DNA from: Liolophura sinensis
Taxonomy: Eukaryota > Mollusca > Polyplacophora > Chitonida > Chitonidae
Reading direction: 5' to 3'
Length of the DNA stretch: 64,000 nt
Assembly: GCF_032854445.1 (NCBI RefSeq)
Contig: NC_088302.1
Span: forward strand, 44,180,645-44,244,644
Every line of letters begins with the position of its first letter. The first letter of the stretch is position 1. Positions 1-15,300 of the stretch are shown here, one piece after another. The translations under genes and the position numbers were made by a program. The notes beneath the pieces were generated by a model. It did no database searches. It worked only from the letters and a program-made list of their open reading frames with translations, and had not been told where the DNA came from.

Positions 1-181
1 GTTGTAAAGCTGCATGGTTTGTGTATTACATGTAAAGTGTTTTATGAACAAACCTGTAAAGTGTCATATATTACAGGGAAGAAAAAAAGAGTGCTGGAAA
101 GAGTTTCCCATCAATTTAACCTTCTTCCAACACATTATACGGGAAATTTATTCACAAAACCAATGGAATCTAAGGGCGTAC
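1..181 (-). other. Partial DYNC2H1 intron at window edge
   Basis: Begins with the GT donor at 181-180 on the minus strand. No stalk-coding sequence is visible, so the next exon lies left of the window. Confidence 0.7.
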
Positions 182-388
182 CTGTAAGTGTTGTTGTCGT
201 AGCTCCACGCCAGCTTTCTTCTTGTTGTACACACAAAGGTACGTCGTTAGGAAGGTCATGTATCGCCTGGGTGTGGCCACGAGAGAATCGCATGACTCGT
301 GCACTTGCAGGAAATTTTTCAGAAGCTCGTCCCCTCCAGACAGATGGCGCTTTCGCTGTTTTTTCTCACCAATAGAATCTCCCTCTAT
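182..388 (-). CDS. DYNC2H1: DYNC2H1 coding exon 49 (residues 2827-2895), end of AAA4 and start of stalk
   Basis: The acceptor is CCTAAG|ATAGAG and the donor is TTACAG|GTACGC, phase 0 both sides. Contains [18 protein letters not shown] and ends LRQQHLQ, where the human protein enters the coiled-coil stalk. This is the last exon inside the window. Confidence 0.92.
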
Positions 389-3300
389 CTTAGGTGGGCG
401 GGTCAACAGCAGGTATGGAACCTGTGCAGAGTATGTGATGACAGTGAAATGGCTGACACAACTGATTACTCAAACCTACTGAATAAATTATTCCTGATCA
501 ATCCATTGAACAATACAGGTTCTGCATTAAGAAAAAAATATTTAATGAAAAACAAAGCTGAGAAGCAAAAGTGCTTGATGATACCCAACAGACTCACCAC
601 TTGAGAAATTCCAAAAATTCCACGAAGAATTTTTTCACATCTACCATGTAAATTAAATGGATTTTGGACTGTATATTTCAATGAACACACCAACAGTCTC
701 CCTCAAAAAGGAGAGATTGTTTTGTGCAAGATAGGAAGGGGGGAAATGTTTTCTCACCTTAAACAAATCTGTCAAAACTCTCAGGTGTGCAAAAACACAA
801 TGCCTACAGGCAATTAATCAGAGAGCAATACTTTCGCTAAGAAGAACTGGCTTCTCTCCCTTACCTTGACCATGCTATCCCTACTCCAGCCCTCCATCCA
901 CTGCACGGCACATTGTTTGAAGAAGGCTGGATTACTCTCACAGTTTAGTGTGAACTTGGCATGTGTACAATCCATGATGAGGGCAACATGGAGGTTTGTC
1001 TGGACCCCTGTTAACACACACACACAAATGTACCAGAATGTTTATGTCTATGGGTAAATCATAGGTCAGAAAATGGGAATATTTCTCCATATTTAGTCAA
1101 GCGATTAACATATAAAGGTACATAACTTCATTCCAATTATGAACATTTTCTGAACGCATACGAAAGTAAGTGAAGAGCATAACTCCTTCCGGAATGATCA
1201 GGGTACAGTGTGACAATAAACAACTTGGAGAATGTAGTTATCTGCAATACAACATGATACGGCTGTCTTAAACATTTCTTTACATATTGCAGTTAATTCA
1301 AAATGAATTACATTCCCTTCAGTATAGTTTAACACAATCACTTACACTGTATTTCAAAAGATGTGATATGTGCTACAAATTTTACAGTTCAAGCTTTCAA
1401 ATTAGATCTCAGTTGAAAGACTACAAACTGGCTTTTCTTTCCAAACTCACTTCTGATTATAAAGAATTAAAACTGTAATTAATAATTACTAAGACCATCA
1501 ACATCCAAACTCTGGACGTGGTGCCAGAGAATGCCTTACTAGAAGCAAAGTAGTTGATGAGCGTCCCTCTGAAGCCAGCCTCTGATGCCATGTCCCTGAG
1601 GGGTGTCAGAAGGGGTTCCAGCTCCTCTGGGGTGTAGAGGCCTGCAACTTCTCCTGCAGACAGCAGGCTGTTGATCAGCTCCAGGAATTGGGGCTCCGCA
1701 AACTGATGGTCCTCTAACAATAGGACCACCTGCTCTCCCTCAATACCACTCTCCTGCATTACCTGGATAAAGAATGAGGAGATTTCACAGATCTTATCTC
1801 CTCTGGTGATGTACTTCAGCATTACACAAATACATGTATATATTCTATAAGCATTTAGGCTCTTACTTTATCTCTTTGAAAGTCTACATATTCTTTTTAT
1901 CAGGTTTCTTATCAAATTTTCAACAATTGCACTTTGTATGGACATGCTTAATGGAAATGCTACATACCAGTTTCAAATCATTCTTGAACTGTTTAAGGCC
2001 ATAGCCACGAGAGGTTTTGGGGGATGCAAGTTTCATCTGGTGCATGTGTGCGACCAGAGTGACTGCTGTCCGACGACCTACACCACTGCGTCCAGCCAGC
2101 AGAAGTGACCCTCCTGGCATGGTCAGTACACGGTCAACACGTGCTATGTGCTCCAAAACCTCCTTAAACACCAGGATGTCCAGATCACGATTCTCGCGGC
2201 CTAGAAAACAACAGTGATAGGATGAAAACCGGCTTCTTTACCATATGATTTGCATAATTTGTTTGACATTTAACATCACAATGTCAAATATTTCACTTAA
2301 TACAGCAAGGTAGTCATTTTTATGGGTGAAGGCAAACAAACTGTCTTAAGTAAACCACTGGCCTTTGACAACTAACTGATGGGTTTTCTCACATAGAACG
2401 TACACATTCCTGCTGCACAAAGGTCTCAAAGAGGTTTGCTATATTTGTGGATGACGAGTCATCTCCAATAAAATTTATGTAAAGTTAAGGCAATCTTAAC
2501 AACCTTACATGTGGAAGCAATGTAGGCGAATAACTGCCTCCAAGACCCAGAGAACAGAGAGAAAGGTATTGAGTCTCACGGACTCCCTGTCCACATAAAC
2601 GATTAAACCACTTTGGCCACCTGGGTGGAACAGTTGAAAGACAAGAATTCTATAAACTACTTTCACACAACCTGCCTTCTGAAATACAACCATAAAATAC
2701 TGAACAAAACAACTTCTAATCACCAAGACGTATATGCTGAAATGAATCAACTGCCAATACATGTATAGACAGGGTGTCAGAGACTTACTGTACATCCTGA
2801 GGCCTTTCTCTATGACCGCCTGCAGATCATCTGTGGTCAGTTTACCCAGGGGTTTGCCGTTAGGAGGTAAGGGTGCCCCTGCAGCCACAGCTGGTGCTCC
2901 TGACTCGGAGCGAGCACCCCATGTCACATAGAATGTGTCTGCAACAGCAACAACAAACCCCAAACATTCAAATATAAGATACATGTACATCTAAGTTTTT
3001 TTTCTTCCAGATTTTTAAAACAGCAGTTTTTGGACAGGACTGCAATTTAGAGCTGTACATAGTCATCAACAATGGTATAACAACAATTCAGACAGGGAAG
3101 TTTTTAATTTCTGCCCAACTACATTTACACGTTCTGTGGTTTTCAGTTGAGTGAAGCTGACGTCGTCCTTCACATACCTTCCAAATCCTCCAGATTAGAG
3201 GACCAGTCTGCCCTGAGGACAGACATGAGGATGTTATCAAACTTGTGGAGTCCATCTTGTCCCACCATTCTGTCCCTGAAAAGACGGCGTGCCTCGTATG

Positions 3301-6300
3301 CCCAGATCTCCATCACATGGTCACTGGTGTGCTCACTGGCGCCACCTGTGAGGTCATAGCGGAGGAATCCCAGCACCCAGCGGGTCAGGTCACGGGGTGT
3401 GAACAGATAATGACTGTAATCATCCACTGTAAAGCGTCCTCGTACCTGAAGTCCAAAATGTCACAACTGGTACATGGGACTGATACATTGTGGTGTTATC
3501 AATAACAATTGTTCATATTATGTTTGGATATAAAGTATTATACACGCCTTGTAAATGTGAACTGGGGCATAATAAATGCAATGAATTATCAGGGTACAAT
3601 GATACATTGCTTAACAAATTGAGAAGCAAGTCATTTATAAATTTATTTAATTATATTTAATATTAATATTTGCCAACAAAATCTGGGCTGGTTTATAAAG
3701 ACTTTTGATACATAAACATTTTCCACATCAATCAAAGAAGAGTCAAATCTTAAACCATTTATTTACTCTTTGAAGAAACTTTAACATTCAGTGGTACTTC
3801 TCAATGAAATCATGAAAGGCCTATTTGAAGTTAGCCACAATGCCACTTGGATAAAAGGTTACTTGACTTGTAGCTCAGTAGGCTTGAACATGTTGTTAGA
3901 AAAGTTGCTAAAAGAATAAAACCATAAAATACATGCGAATGCTGGTAATGCCAGTCTGACCATTCAAACATAGTTTTTCACCCCATGGTGTGTGTTTTGT
4001 ATCAGTTTTGTATGTACCTGTTCATAAAGCTGCACCATGGAGCCAGCCAGGGCATGGACTTTGGAGGGGTTCCCCCAAACTGGATGCCGCCCAAGCTGCT
4101 TGCCGAGAACTGGGGTCAGGTAAGCTGCATATATGGCCTGGAGCTGTTCTCGGTCAGGATACCTAAACCATGTCAAGGTGATGACGGTCAAAAGTCATAT
4201 TAAACACTATTTAGGTGTAAGCTATAACCACATAGAATTGATTCAGACAGTATTTAGATTTTATAAAATGAAATTTTTCAGACATGAGAAAGAGATGAAA
4301 TTACTTTAGAAGTAATTATTTAGCATATTTATAAATTAACTACCAAACTTTCCACCTGCACTGGCTTTTATCTACCAGGTTGTGGTAATGCTACAGAGAC
4401 GACAAAAAGCAAATGACCATTTTCTGAAATCTACTGTTTGCATGATCCCCTGACACCTTTAACTTACCCTATAGAGCAGATTCTGACCACAGAGGTGAAG
4501 CGTGTGGTGAGCTTATGTCTGCCCAGAGTGTTGCCTCCGTTCATGCTAGCCACAACCTGTACTCCTTCCAAACCAACCCACTCCAAGTTAGAATCATAGA
4601 AACCATTGTATGTCAACACCTGCAAAGAAAACAGAACAATTACAAAGTGTTTCTAAAAAAGCAGTTCTTGGATATCAAAGTTTCACACACTCTACATATC
4701 AACATGAGCACCATTTAAATAAAATCACACTGTACAGTGTATTTTAAACCACTACAATTACCTCAACGTATATCTTACCTATATATGTTTACATTCAACC
4801 ATCTTGTTCAAGTCCAAAACTTAAAGATACATAAGTCCTATTTTGGTAATTTATTTATTGTTTATATATGGAATATGATATTTAACACTCTTAAAGCATT
4901 GATAAAATCCAATACTTTAAGATTTATCCAATAATAAACCTGAAAACCTCTATCAAAATTCAACTACTAAGATTTTGAGGACCCACTGAAATTCTGTTTA
5001 ATTTAAATTTTCCACTGTTACATTAATTAGGAAGCTAATCATGATGTGATGCTTGGAGAGGAAGGATGGGCTGAATGAATGATTATGGTTTTACCCCACC
5101 TCGGCAGTACATCAGCCATATTGTGATGAGCGTTGAGAGAATGAATGAATGAATGAATGCTTGGGATTTTAAGTCGTACTCAACAATTTTTCTGTCAAAT
5201 GATGACGGAGTCATTAAGTGTGTGTACGTAGACTCTTCCTTCTTGTGGCAGGGAAAGTCCATGTCATCAAAGTGCTGTCGCCACTGGAGGACCATGCCAA
5301 AGACACCAGACAGGATACCCCACCCAGTCACATTATACTTACACTGGGCCAACCAGTCATGTTTCCTGGCTCTAACTTCTCAGTGCTGAGGGCCAAACCA
5401 GGCAGCAACAAGTACCATTTTTATAGTGTTTGGTATGAGAGAGGAAGTGAGCCTTACTTGCTGCAGGAAGGCAATCAGCTGACAGGTGCCCCACTTGTCA
5501 GGTTTGGGCAGGTTTATGTCCTTCAGGTAGAGGATAAGTCTCTCGCAGTCCTTGGGGCGGTACACCCGGCCTGTGTTGGTGCTGATCACCATGCATGTCT
5601 GCGAGAGCTTCTGCAGCACGTGGGTGGGGTTAGTCTGGGCTGAGCAGTGCACTACAGCCACCTGGGTGGAGCGCAACTGCTCAAAGCAGTGTCTCAGTAG
5701 CAGTCTACAATCACATACATGCCATGCGCATATTGTCTTTATACAGAAAAATGAATACATATACAGCAAGACAGGCCATCACAAAGCTTGAGGCTGTGTG
5801 TCAGCTAAATGTATAACATTTATACCAGAATAGTTCCACGGACAACTTTATTAAACATCAGGCAAAAACAAAGTCTTCATTATAATTCCATATTCCTGCT
5901 CTTATTTTGCTGAAATCCTGAAATATTAGGTAAAAAAAAAGTTTTCTTTTTTCTCATTTAAACTACTGGTGTATCATTTAAAACAGGGGATGACATAAAA
6001 AAATTACCTGGGGCCCATTTTACAAAAATTTTACAACAGTGCATCGAGTGAATTTACCGCAGTGATATTTCTCTGGGTTATAAGTTGTCATGCCCTAGTA
6101 GAATTACTGCCAAGAGACCTTCTTCTAACTGCCTTGTGAGGCTTGACTACAGCTTGTTAAGGTTTAAAGAGATGGTGTATAGGTATAGTGTATAGGTACT
6201 CATCTAAGGCAGCCTACCCTTTGCCACATCCCTCTGGTCCCACCAATATAAAAGGCTGTCTGTTATCTGACTGGAGCCAGGGGTTGAAGTAGTTAAGGCA

Positions 6301-9300
6301 TCTCTGTACATCAGTCGTCTGTATGACCGGCAGGGTGTTAGCTGTCCCAAAGTTATCAGCGGTCAGAGACTCTGGAAGCTGTATGTCAAAAATAAACCAT
6401 ACACAGTGAACATATTAAAGAGCCATGGCTAATACCTTAAATACACCAAAGGTTAATAGATCTAAACATGATGTTCTCACATCCTAAAGACTTGACAGAT
6501 AGATAACACATATTGGCATACTATATACCTAAATCATTCTACTGAAAATATCAAGTCTTCATCTTTTTGTTAAATCACTAATGAAGATGGAAAGGTGATG
6601 GTCAGAGTTAGCAGGTAATGGCAAATTATGATAACTGTAAAACATGATGAAAGGTTTCATGAAGATTCTTATCCTCTCCAACACTTCTCAATTGTAAATG
6701 TGACAGAAATGAACACTTATTTAGGTCTTTAATTGGTATTTAAACCTGTACTAAAGAAATTTGCACTTATTTTATGGCAGTGGTCAGGATTTTCCGTTTA
6801 ATGAATGGTTATGGCTTAACATCACTTCAGTAATATTGCAGCCATGAAAGAGGTGAACCAAGTTTCAACCCAGAATAACTACCAACCATTTTGCAAAAAA
6901 AATCTGGCAAACTAGTCCATACCAGAATAAAATGGCTATAATTTCATTAAAAACCAACAAAGCAGGAGGAATTCGAATATAATCTGTAAATTACCATGAC
7001 AAAGCCAAAAAGACAACATTGCCATACTTTAATTGAAAATGTATAAAATGACTGAAAACTCAAACCTATAATTTGTCTTGATAAAGCTATGTTCCAGATC
7101 ATGAAGGAAATACCATAGGTCATATATCTACATACAATTAGTACAATGGATGTAGAAACTTCAATCAATAGGATTAGCCCTTCAGAAGTTAATATCCCTA
7201 ACATTTATAGAAAATTAGTATTCACTATGGAAGAATAGAGATGCAGACTAAATGTACACCAACATTTATAAGTATGCTGTATGTATGTTGGAATGAATGA
7301 GTTGGGTTTAATGACACAGTATTTCAGTCTAATCATGCACCAAGAACATGTTAGATCCAGGAAATGGCAGACTTTCAACATGAGAATAATAACATCCAAA
7401 ATGAGAACAAATACAACAAAGAAAGAATTTAAAATTTGAAAATCACATCAAATATAATTCTTCACCAACAACCTTTAAAAAAGCATTTAAATATTTCAGT
7501 AACTTCTGCATCGTCACAAATGCTGCTCAACAAATGAAATACATAGTGACAGTCAAAGGTCACATGGAACAAATTTGGGTGAAAATTTGTTATCAAAAAT
7601 AAAAGTATGTCCAAAACTATGTAAACCCTTTCTGTTCCTCGGGCCCACACAGCAGGGCTCACGGTTAGTTCCTTTATGCTAACTTTATTTTAGTAGAGGG
7701 CAGATGCCCAATTCTTTTCACCCCAGACAATCCACAGGGGTTAAGTGTGTTGGACAGATATGGCCAATTTCCCATGAAGGAATAGTTTACCAATAAAGCT
7801 ACAGATCAATTGTTTTCCATGTTGTAAGACAGCTGTTGACTATTGTTAATGAATCAGACAAGACCGCTATGATCGGCACAAGTTCTACTACAAGACAGAG
7901 TTAGTATTTTGTTTGATCAAATTATTTTGCCGCAGAGGGATATAGATCGCTACGAATAATGATGTCAACATCCCAAGAAATACATGCAGCATCTTTATGG
8001 CTGCACTTGATAGTTATATGAGATAAAGAGTATCTCAAGATGCTACATTTGGTATAGGAGAGGTGCTACTTTAAGGCTGTGTTTACATCTATGCAACTAG
8101 CCACATGCTACTGCCTACCAAAGAGTGCAGGGAACCTTCCTGTGAAAACAATAACAGTTTACACAATCAATACACATACACTGCAGGTTTCTTATGCCTT
8201 TAACATACACTCATAGAAAGAACATTTAGCACATCAAGAATAAAGAGCAGGTCATAATATACATGGGATCATCACCATAAGAAACAGGAGAGTAAGTTTC
8301 AAGTGACATTTAACCATCTCAAATTATTTATATGTTGATATTTTTTCCCCATAAGTACAAAAAAAAAATGTGAGGTTGGAAACAGAACACTAAAAATGAT
8401 TAAAACATAAGACATAAGCCTCATTAAGTATTTAATTAACAAAAACAAAACTTACAGAGCTTGGTGCAAATGTTACATAGTGAGGGCATGTGTAAAACAA
8501 CCCTTAGAATCAGACCAAAGACTGAAAATGAAGACTTGAATCACTTACATCTATTGTGTAGCTTGCAAGTCTGCCAGAGTCACTGTCATAGTAACAGTTG
8601 AGAGGCCGGCTGGAGTCAGGGAAACTCTCCTGAGTCCAGCTAAATACCTGGTGCACAGGTGAGATAAAAAGGTATATACATATAATATAACAAAAGTACA
8701 GCAAATTTATTCAAACTTCATGATGAAGAAAAAAAACAATAGTACACCACTTTGACACATGCGTGTCCAGAAATGTATTTTAGTCTTCTTAAATTACATA
8801 CTTTACATATGTAGTCCAATCCAATTAAAGGCAAACATTATTAATAGCACATACTCTAAGAACAACAACTCTAAGAATTTTTTTTATTAGCATATATAAC
8901 AGTTATCTATTCAAGGTGAACATGGTTTAAACTGTACAGTGTGTTCCATGAGAGGAAGGGGGAGTAAAAGTCCTGTACCTCAGATAATAATGTCTTTATC
9001 ACCATTACAATATCAACTGGAACTGCAAAAACATGTGTTGTGTCCTAGCAGCATTTCAACTTCCATCCATGTATGTGACACAGCTTCTCAATGTTCACCA
9101 ACAGTCCCCATAATAAATCATAATTTGATTTAACAGTGTACCATTTTGTTGCGTATATACCTCTTTAGCAAATACTTCTCTGGTGGGTTCGTTAAGATTG
9201 CCTCCCAGGCCTTTGATGAGAGCCAGGCTAAACTCAGCCTTATTCTTGACTTGGTACAAGTGGGACAGGCCATTCATTACCCAGCCTACCAGGGTTGTCT

Positions 9301-12300
9301 CTACGACAAAGTCACTCTGAAACATAACAAAACATGAAGAAATACACTGCACATATCTCTGTGTATCGCTTCACAGGCCCATCTTATCAGCCGAGCTGTG
9401 GTATAAACCATGACAAATGTAGATACTTGGATAGACTACTTATCTGTTAATACATGTACTATGGGTATCATTTAACATGAAAAATTTATTGCTGAAGTTT
9501 TTTTGATATGCAAGGCATAATATAATAACTTGGTGGTTCCGCATGTTTTTTTTCTCTCTTGACTTGTGCAAGTACATTCCAAAGAAAACTATGTTGCATG
9601 CATACAATCAATCTGTTTGAAACTTTGTAAAAGGGGATAATTTCTCCTCTGTTGTCTCCTATCAGTTTATTTATTTAGGATCATCTATTTCAAATGACTG
9701 TTGCAATAGTATTAAGTTTTATGTGTGCACTATCAGCTATTTGGTTCAGTATTATCACACTTCTCAACACGTGTCTGAAGCCTAAAGGGAACCTAATGGC
9801 AGCACTTCATACCACTCAGCCAAAAAAGATTTGAGCACACGTTTATAAGCTCACCTGTTTTAGGACCCACTCTAGGGCTGTGTAGAAATGGTCCTCAATC
9901 CAGCCTGACAAGAGGTCCGTGTCCCAGGACTGGTGGCTCAACCAGGACGCCACCAAAGCTTTGACATCTGTGTCCTCGTCACTACAGGTGCAAGCACAAC
10001 ATAGGTGAATATCCAGGCAGGTACAAATGCACTGCATCAAAACCTCATGGAATACTTAACCCAAGATCCATACAGAACTTGATACAAAAACACATGAATC
10101 TGATTTCGAGTTATTTAAAACAATGTATGCATTATCTGACAATGTTTTACCCCTTATCCAAGAATATTTCACTTATACGACTGCAACCAGCATTATGGTG
10201 GGAGGAAACCAGACAAAGCTTGCTGGAAACCCACAACTATCAGCAGGTTTAACCTACAGTGCTTGCTGGTATCGGGGTTATTCAGTATAAAACAAACATG
10301 TGTACTGCTTGTGACAGGTACTAACTGTATGAAACAAACCTTCACCACAGATATAGATGAAGCCTTAAAGAAAAAGAAAGCTAAAATATGAAGTAAGGTT
10401 AATCATACAGACAACTGAAAACAATGCGCAAAAGTACTTTCATTTATTTTTTCAGATTTTTTTGAAAGGTGGACTTTATGAGCTATATTAACAGTATCTA
10501 GAAACTCTGACATCACATCACTATTAGAGTTGAAAAAAGTTGTTATTAGAGTTGAAAAACTTTCCTGTGACGTCAGAATTCCTAACCTCAGATAGAATGC
10601 TCCACAAAACCCACATTAGAATTCAAATGTTTGAGCGGCCTTAAATCTTTTCACTAAAATCTAAAAAAATAAATGAAAGCACATTTATGTATATTTTTAA
10701 GTGGTTTATTTAGTGATACCTACATGTACTTCAATTTTTAGAGGTCTTTTCTTTTAAGTTACCTGAGGAAGATCATGCCCATTCTAGAAATGGTAGCAGG
10801 AGAAGCACAACTCAAGTCATGGGTCTCGAACAAGAAGTTGACATTTGGTCCAAACTGGATTCTCTCCCCTGACGGCATGGTGAGGAGGCGATTATCATCC
10901 AGTACGGAATTCAGAGACTCAATCCATTCTGGGTCAATGTCACCATCACAGATAATCCAGGACTGTACCTCTACAAAGTTAGACAGGGCTGGTCACATTG
11001 ATATTGAGATCTTCACGCAGAAAGCAGCAGGCACGTTAAAAAGTAATATAGACATTGATTTCACATAAATCATTTTAATGCTTTATCCCTTTTTGTAAAT
11101 GTATTTATGTGACTACATAAAAAGATTTTCTTTATTGTTAAGGAAAACACGACTTTTATATAAATGCTACACACAATCCAACATGATCATTTGGTTCAAC
11201 AAGATTTCAAGAAAAGGTTTTTAAACAGAAATTAAAACAGATCAGTTAATGCTGTGTTATTGTATGTTAATAACGAGTAATTTCTTTCCATCAGAGCCTA
11301 TTCCTGTACAACAGCAAGAGTTTTCCCCCCTCACCTTGGGGCTCCCTGACCACTTGTCTGGCACTGTAGGTCAGCACTCCATCTGTCCACTCACGGGTGT
11401 CCATGTCTATGTGACCAAGCAGCTACACAGAAACAATTCATATCACTCAAGACATATGTACATGACAAAGACAAATCCTGATTAAGTCATCACTAGTGTA
11501 ATATGCCAAAATGAAGACTATTTAACTTGTATGCTGTAATCCAGTCTGAAGTATATGTCCTTCTGCAGGTGCCTGACACAGCTCCTGAAGAAAATCACCA
11601 TGACCCCGATGGTCAAGTGTTAGTCACCTTCACAAGAACCCATCAGGCAGCTCTGGTCATTGAGAGTGTAAATGTCATAGGAATTTACCATGTGGGTCAC
11701 ACCAAGATTTGAACTCTGGTCTCAGCAGCCCTCTACCAACTGAGCTAAGGAGAAATTTCGACTAGCTGCTACTAGTATAAGCACCGGAAGGCCGCTCCTG
11801 TTACACTTCTCCTCACTTAAATTGTTCCCCTCAGCCAAGAAACGACCAAGTCCACAGACCCTCTTCTAGGAACCTATCCTGGTCACGTAGCTAGTGTAAT
11901 GGTCACGGGTCACAGAAGGATTCAAACTCGGGTCTCAACAGCCCAAGTCCAATGTTCTATCAACTGAGCTAATGGGAAATTCTCACCAGTTGCTGCCAGT
12001 ATAAGCACTGGAAAGCTGTTCCCATTACACAAGCATACAAATGACATACCTGAGTCCTGGGCATGGCCTTGGGGTTCATGGTGTACTGTTTGACCATCTG
12101 GTTCACCTTGGCCAGCCCGAGCCTGAGAATACGCCACAGGGTGGACTTGCCTGAACCACTGGGACCCACAACTACCACCCCTGTCCTCTGACGTAACTGT
12201 TCATACAGCTCCAGGGCTTTCTTCACCTGAAACACAAATGTTTAATTGATATATTTATTTGTTTGGTTGGTGCTTTATGCTGTACTCGAGAATATTTCAT

Positions 12301-15300
12301 GTATACGATGGTGGTAGAAGTTTCACTGAAGGAGCAGACTGAAACACAGACATCTAATTATAAGAAAAGATTCAAACAGGGTGATTGATCTTGATTTTGA
12401 GTGTCTATATTTTGACAAAGAACATTTCACAACATTTGTTCATTTGTCCATCTATAAACTCATGGAAAAATAGCCTTTCACAATGTCAAGTTTATATTTA
12501 TCCAAATTTGCTTGCGATAATCAAATGGAAAATGCTGAATTTCAAGAATTTGAATTTCTTATAGCTTGTTCGTCAATCCACAACAGTACTGTATGTTTCT
12601 GAGCAACAACAGATGATGATATCCCTGAAATGATTAAAGGGCATTATACACATATGTTTCAGTAGAGCCTGTATCTCAGAATAACACTTTCTCACCTGTC
12701 CCTCATTAACCAGTAGGTTACACTCCTTGCACACTTCCTTGATGGCAGCTCCCAGGGTCTCATACTCAATGTCCTTGAACTGTACCCCTGGGAAGATGTC
12801 CCTAACCAGTGCATCAAACCTAATGCTGTCAGAGAAAGTGAGTTTGGACAGTGTGTTGATTCTCACAGCCTGCACCACAATCTTAGCCTCTACACTTGCT
12901 TCCACTTTACCTTGAACACAAAGAGAGCAACTACATGTTAGGTATGGCATTCAACAACAATCAACCATGTATATATACAATCAGTGTAGTAAAATATTAT
13001 TTATTTTATGTATTCGTGTTTTACACCATACTCAAGAATATTTGAATTACATTATGGTGGGAGGAATCCAGGCAGAGCCTGGGGGAAACCAAAGACCATC
13101 AGCAGGTTGCTCAGACCTTCTCATGTACAACCTGAGAGGAAGCTGGCATGAATTAGACTTCAGGTCACAGTGGCCACATTAGAGAGAGGTGTTCACTGTG
13201 CTGTGCTAGCATGCTAACCACTATGCCAACATTACAATTTAGACATACAGGTCCCACAATGGTTAGAAATGATGAGAACTTATTGATTTCTAATATTATG
13301 TCTTTTCAATAACATAGCCCATAATTTTCAAATTGTTTACGAGGCATTCAGTAGTAGCAGCATAACATAATCATAAATACATGTAAAAAGGAAAAGTCAT
13401 ATCACACCTTCAGCTATCAGTTTACTGTTGGTAGGCAAGGAACAATTCAGTCATGACATGCTATTACATGTAAACAAATACTGCCCTATTGCATACCTGG
13501 TGTGTTCTTCTTAGTGTTCTGTAGGAGATTCCCACTACCCCTGAGCACTGTTTTGAGGGCTCTCAGTCCCCAGTCGTAGTGCTGCTGGGGGGTCAGAAGT
13601 TCCCTGAGAAAGTTAATAACAATACTCATGCGCACACTTTTATCATGGCAGTTATAAAAGGAAGCGAATTTCACAGTTATGGAAACTCGTAGAAAATGTA
13701 CTTGTATTTCTAGGGTTTAAATCAACACCTGTGTGTGGAATGACAATGCTATTCGCACAGTGGGAAAAAGCTGTTTACATGCAAATCAACACTGACATGT
13801 ACATTAACGGAAAATAAAAAAATCTGCCCAGACCTTTTCCTTTAATTTATGACTTGTAACATAGTAGAGTCAGCAAGTATCACAGACAATGACAATGCAA
13901 GTTGTGACAGCACTAAGCAAAGGGAGGTCACTCTACTGCTGTAATGTTACAAATTCTGAAATCAAATACATGCCAAGCAGGCAAAGGTTGAAAAAGGACA
14001 CTTTAGAACTACATCTTGTACTGTACTATTATACTTGAACTTTGAATGATTATGCTGATGCTGGACTCTATGACTATGACTAATATAACATGACTTAACA
14101 TCGGTATTGGTTAATACATTTCTGAACAACCACACCCCCATCTCAAAAAATGAGATCTACCTAGCCCCTCAACCTACTTGGACAAGTTAAATATGGCAAC
14201 AAGTTTCCTGCCAAGCTCCTTGGCCTGTTTAAATCCTTCAGAGAAGAGGATGACCTCGGCGATCTGCTCGTTGTCTGGCTTAGACATGGCCACAGGTCTG
14301 AACAGCTGTTTGAGGTTGTCAGGTAGCTTCTGTCTGCCTCCGTAGCCCTTCCCCGCGGGATTCATGGTGATGAAGATCCCAGAGTTGTGGTCAATATCCA
14401 CCTAGCATAAATACAAAGAGCCATCCATTTAATAACTGTAGTAAAGACATTAGACAACTTGTGATGTAATAGTTTGCCGTTTTGATGTACATTCTACTAT
14501 GACATTGTTGTCCAATTATGGGGGTTACTGACACCACATATTTCTAATAAAACGTAACTAATAAAATCAGAGGTAGTTATCTATATACAAATCTTATGAG
14601 GTTACTCTGCAAACTTCTAAACATGTTATACTAAAACAAGGCGTGTCAAATACGAACCAAGCAGACATGCACTGAATATGTATTTCATTCAGTAGCATTA
14701 TTCTGTATACCAACAAGCCAGACAGGCATTTTAGTACATTCAGATGTAACATATTAAAGTAGCACTTGTAAGCCTGAACAGACTGATCTACATTTTCATA
14801 GGTGAAAATTTATTGTGTTTCTAATCAATGTGTTCTCAACACGAACATCTTATGTGAATGTACTAGATTTCCATTGGGTGCCTCCGTGGCTCAGTTGGTT
14901 AGCGCGCTAGCACAGCGTAATGAACCAGGAGCCTCTCCCCAATGCGGGCTTTGTGAGTTCAAGTCTATCTCATGCTGGCTTCCTCTCCAACCCTATGTGT
15001 CTGACAGCAACCTGCGGATGGTCGTGGGTTTCCCGTAGACTCTGCCCGATTTCCTCTCACCATAATGTTGGCTGCTGTCCTATAAGTGAATTATTCTTTA
15101 TGACGGTGTAAAACCCCAATCAAATAAATAAAAAAATGGATGTCCATGGATGACAAAGGCTTACAGTTCTGTTGAGGAGCTGCGCTGTAGGAGCTCTCCT
15201 CTTGATTGCATCCTGTATAACCTGGATCTGCATGGAGACAGCTGACAACACGGCTTCCTCCAGACGATTGAACTCATCAAAACATCCCCAGGCTCCACAC

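Noticed and set aside
19-604. Plus-strand open frames over the left edge
   Set aside because: They are shadows of DYNC2H1 exon 49 on the minus strand, which has clear family motifs.
11692-12030. Possible pair of tRNA genes on the minus strand
   Set aside because: tRNA-like promoter words only. The acceptor stem and anticodon arm do not pair. Treated as repeat family C.
14877-14970. Possible tRNA gene
   Set aside because: It has A and B boxes but continues into the SINE-A body and tail, and no full cloverleaf can be drawn. It is the head of a SINE.
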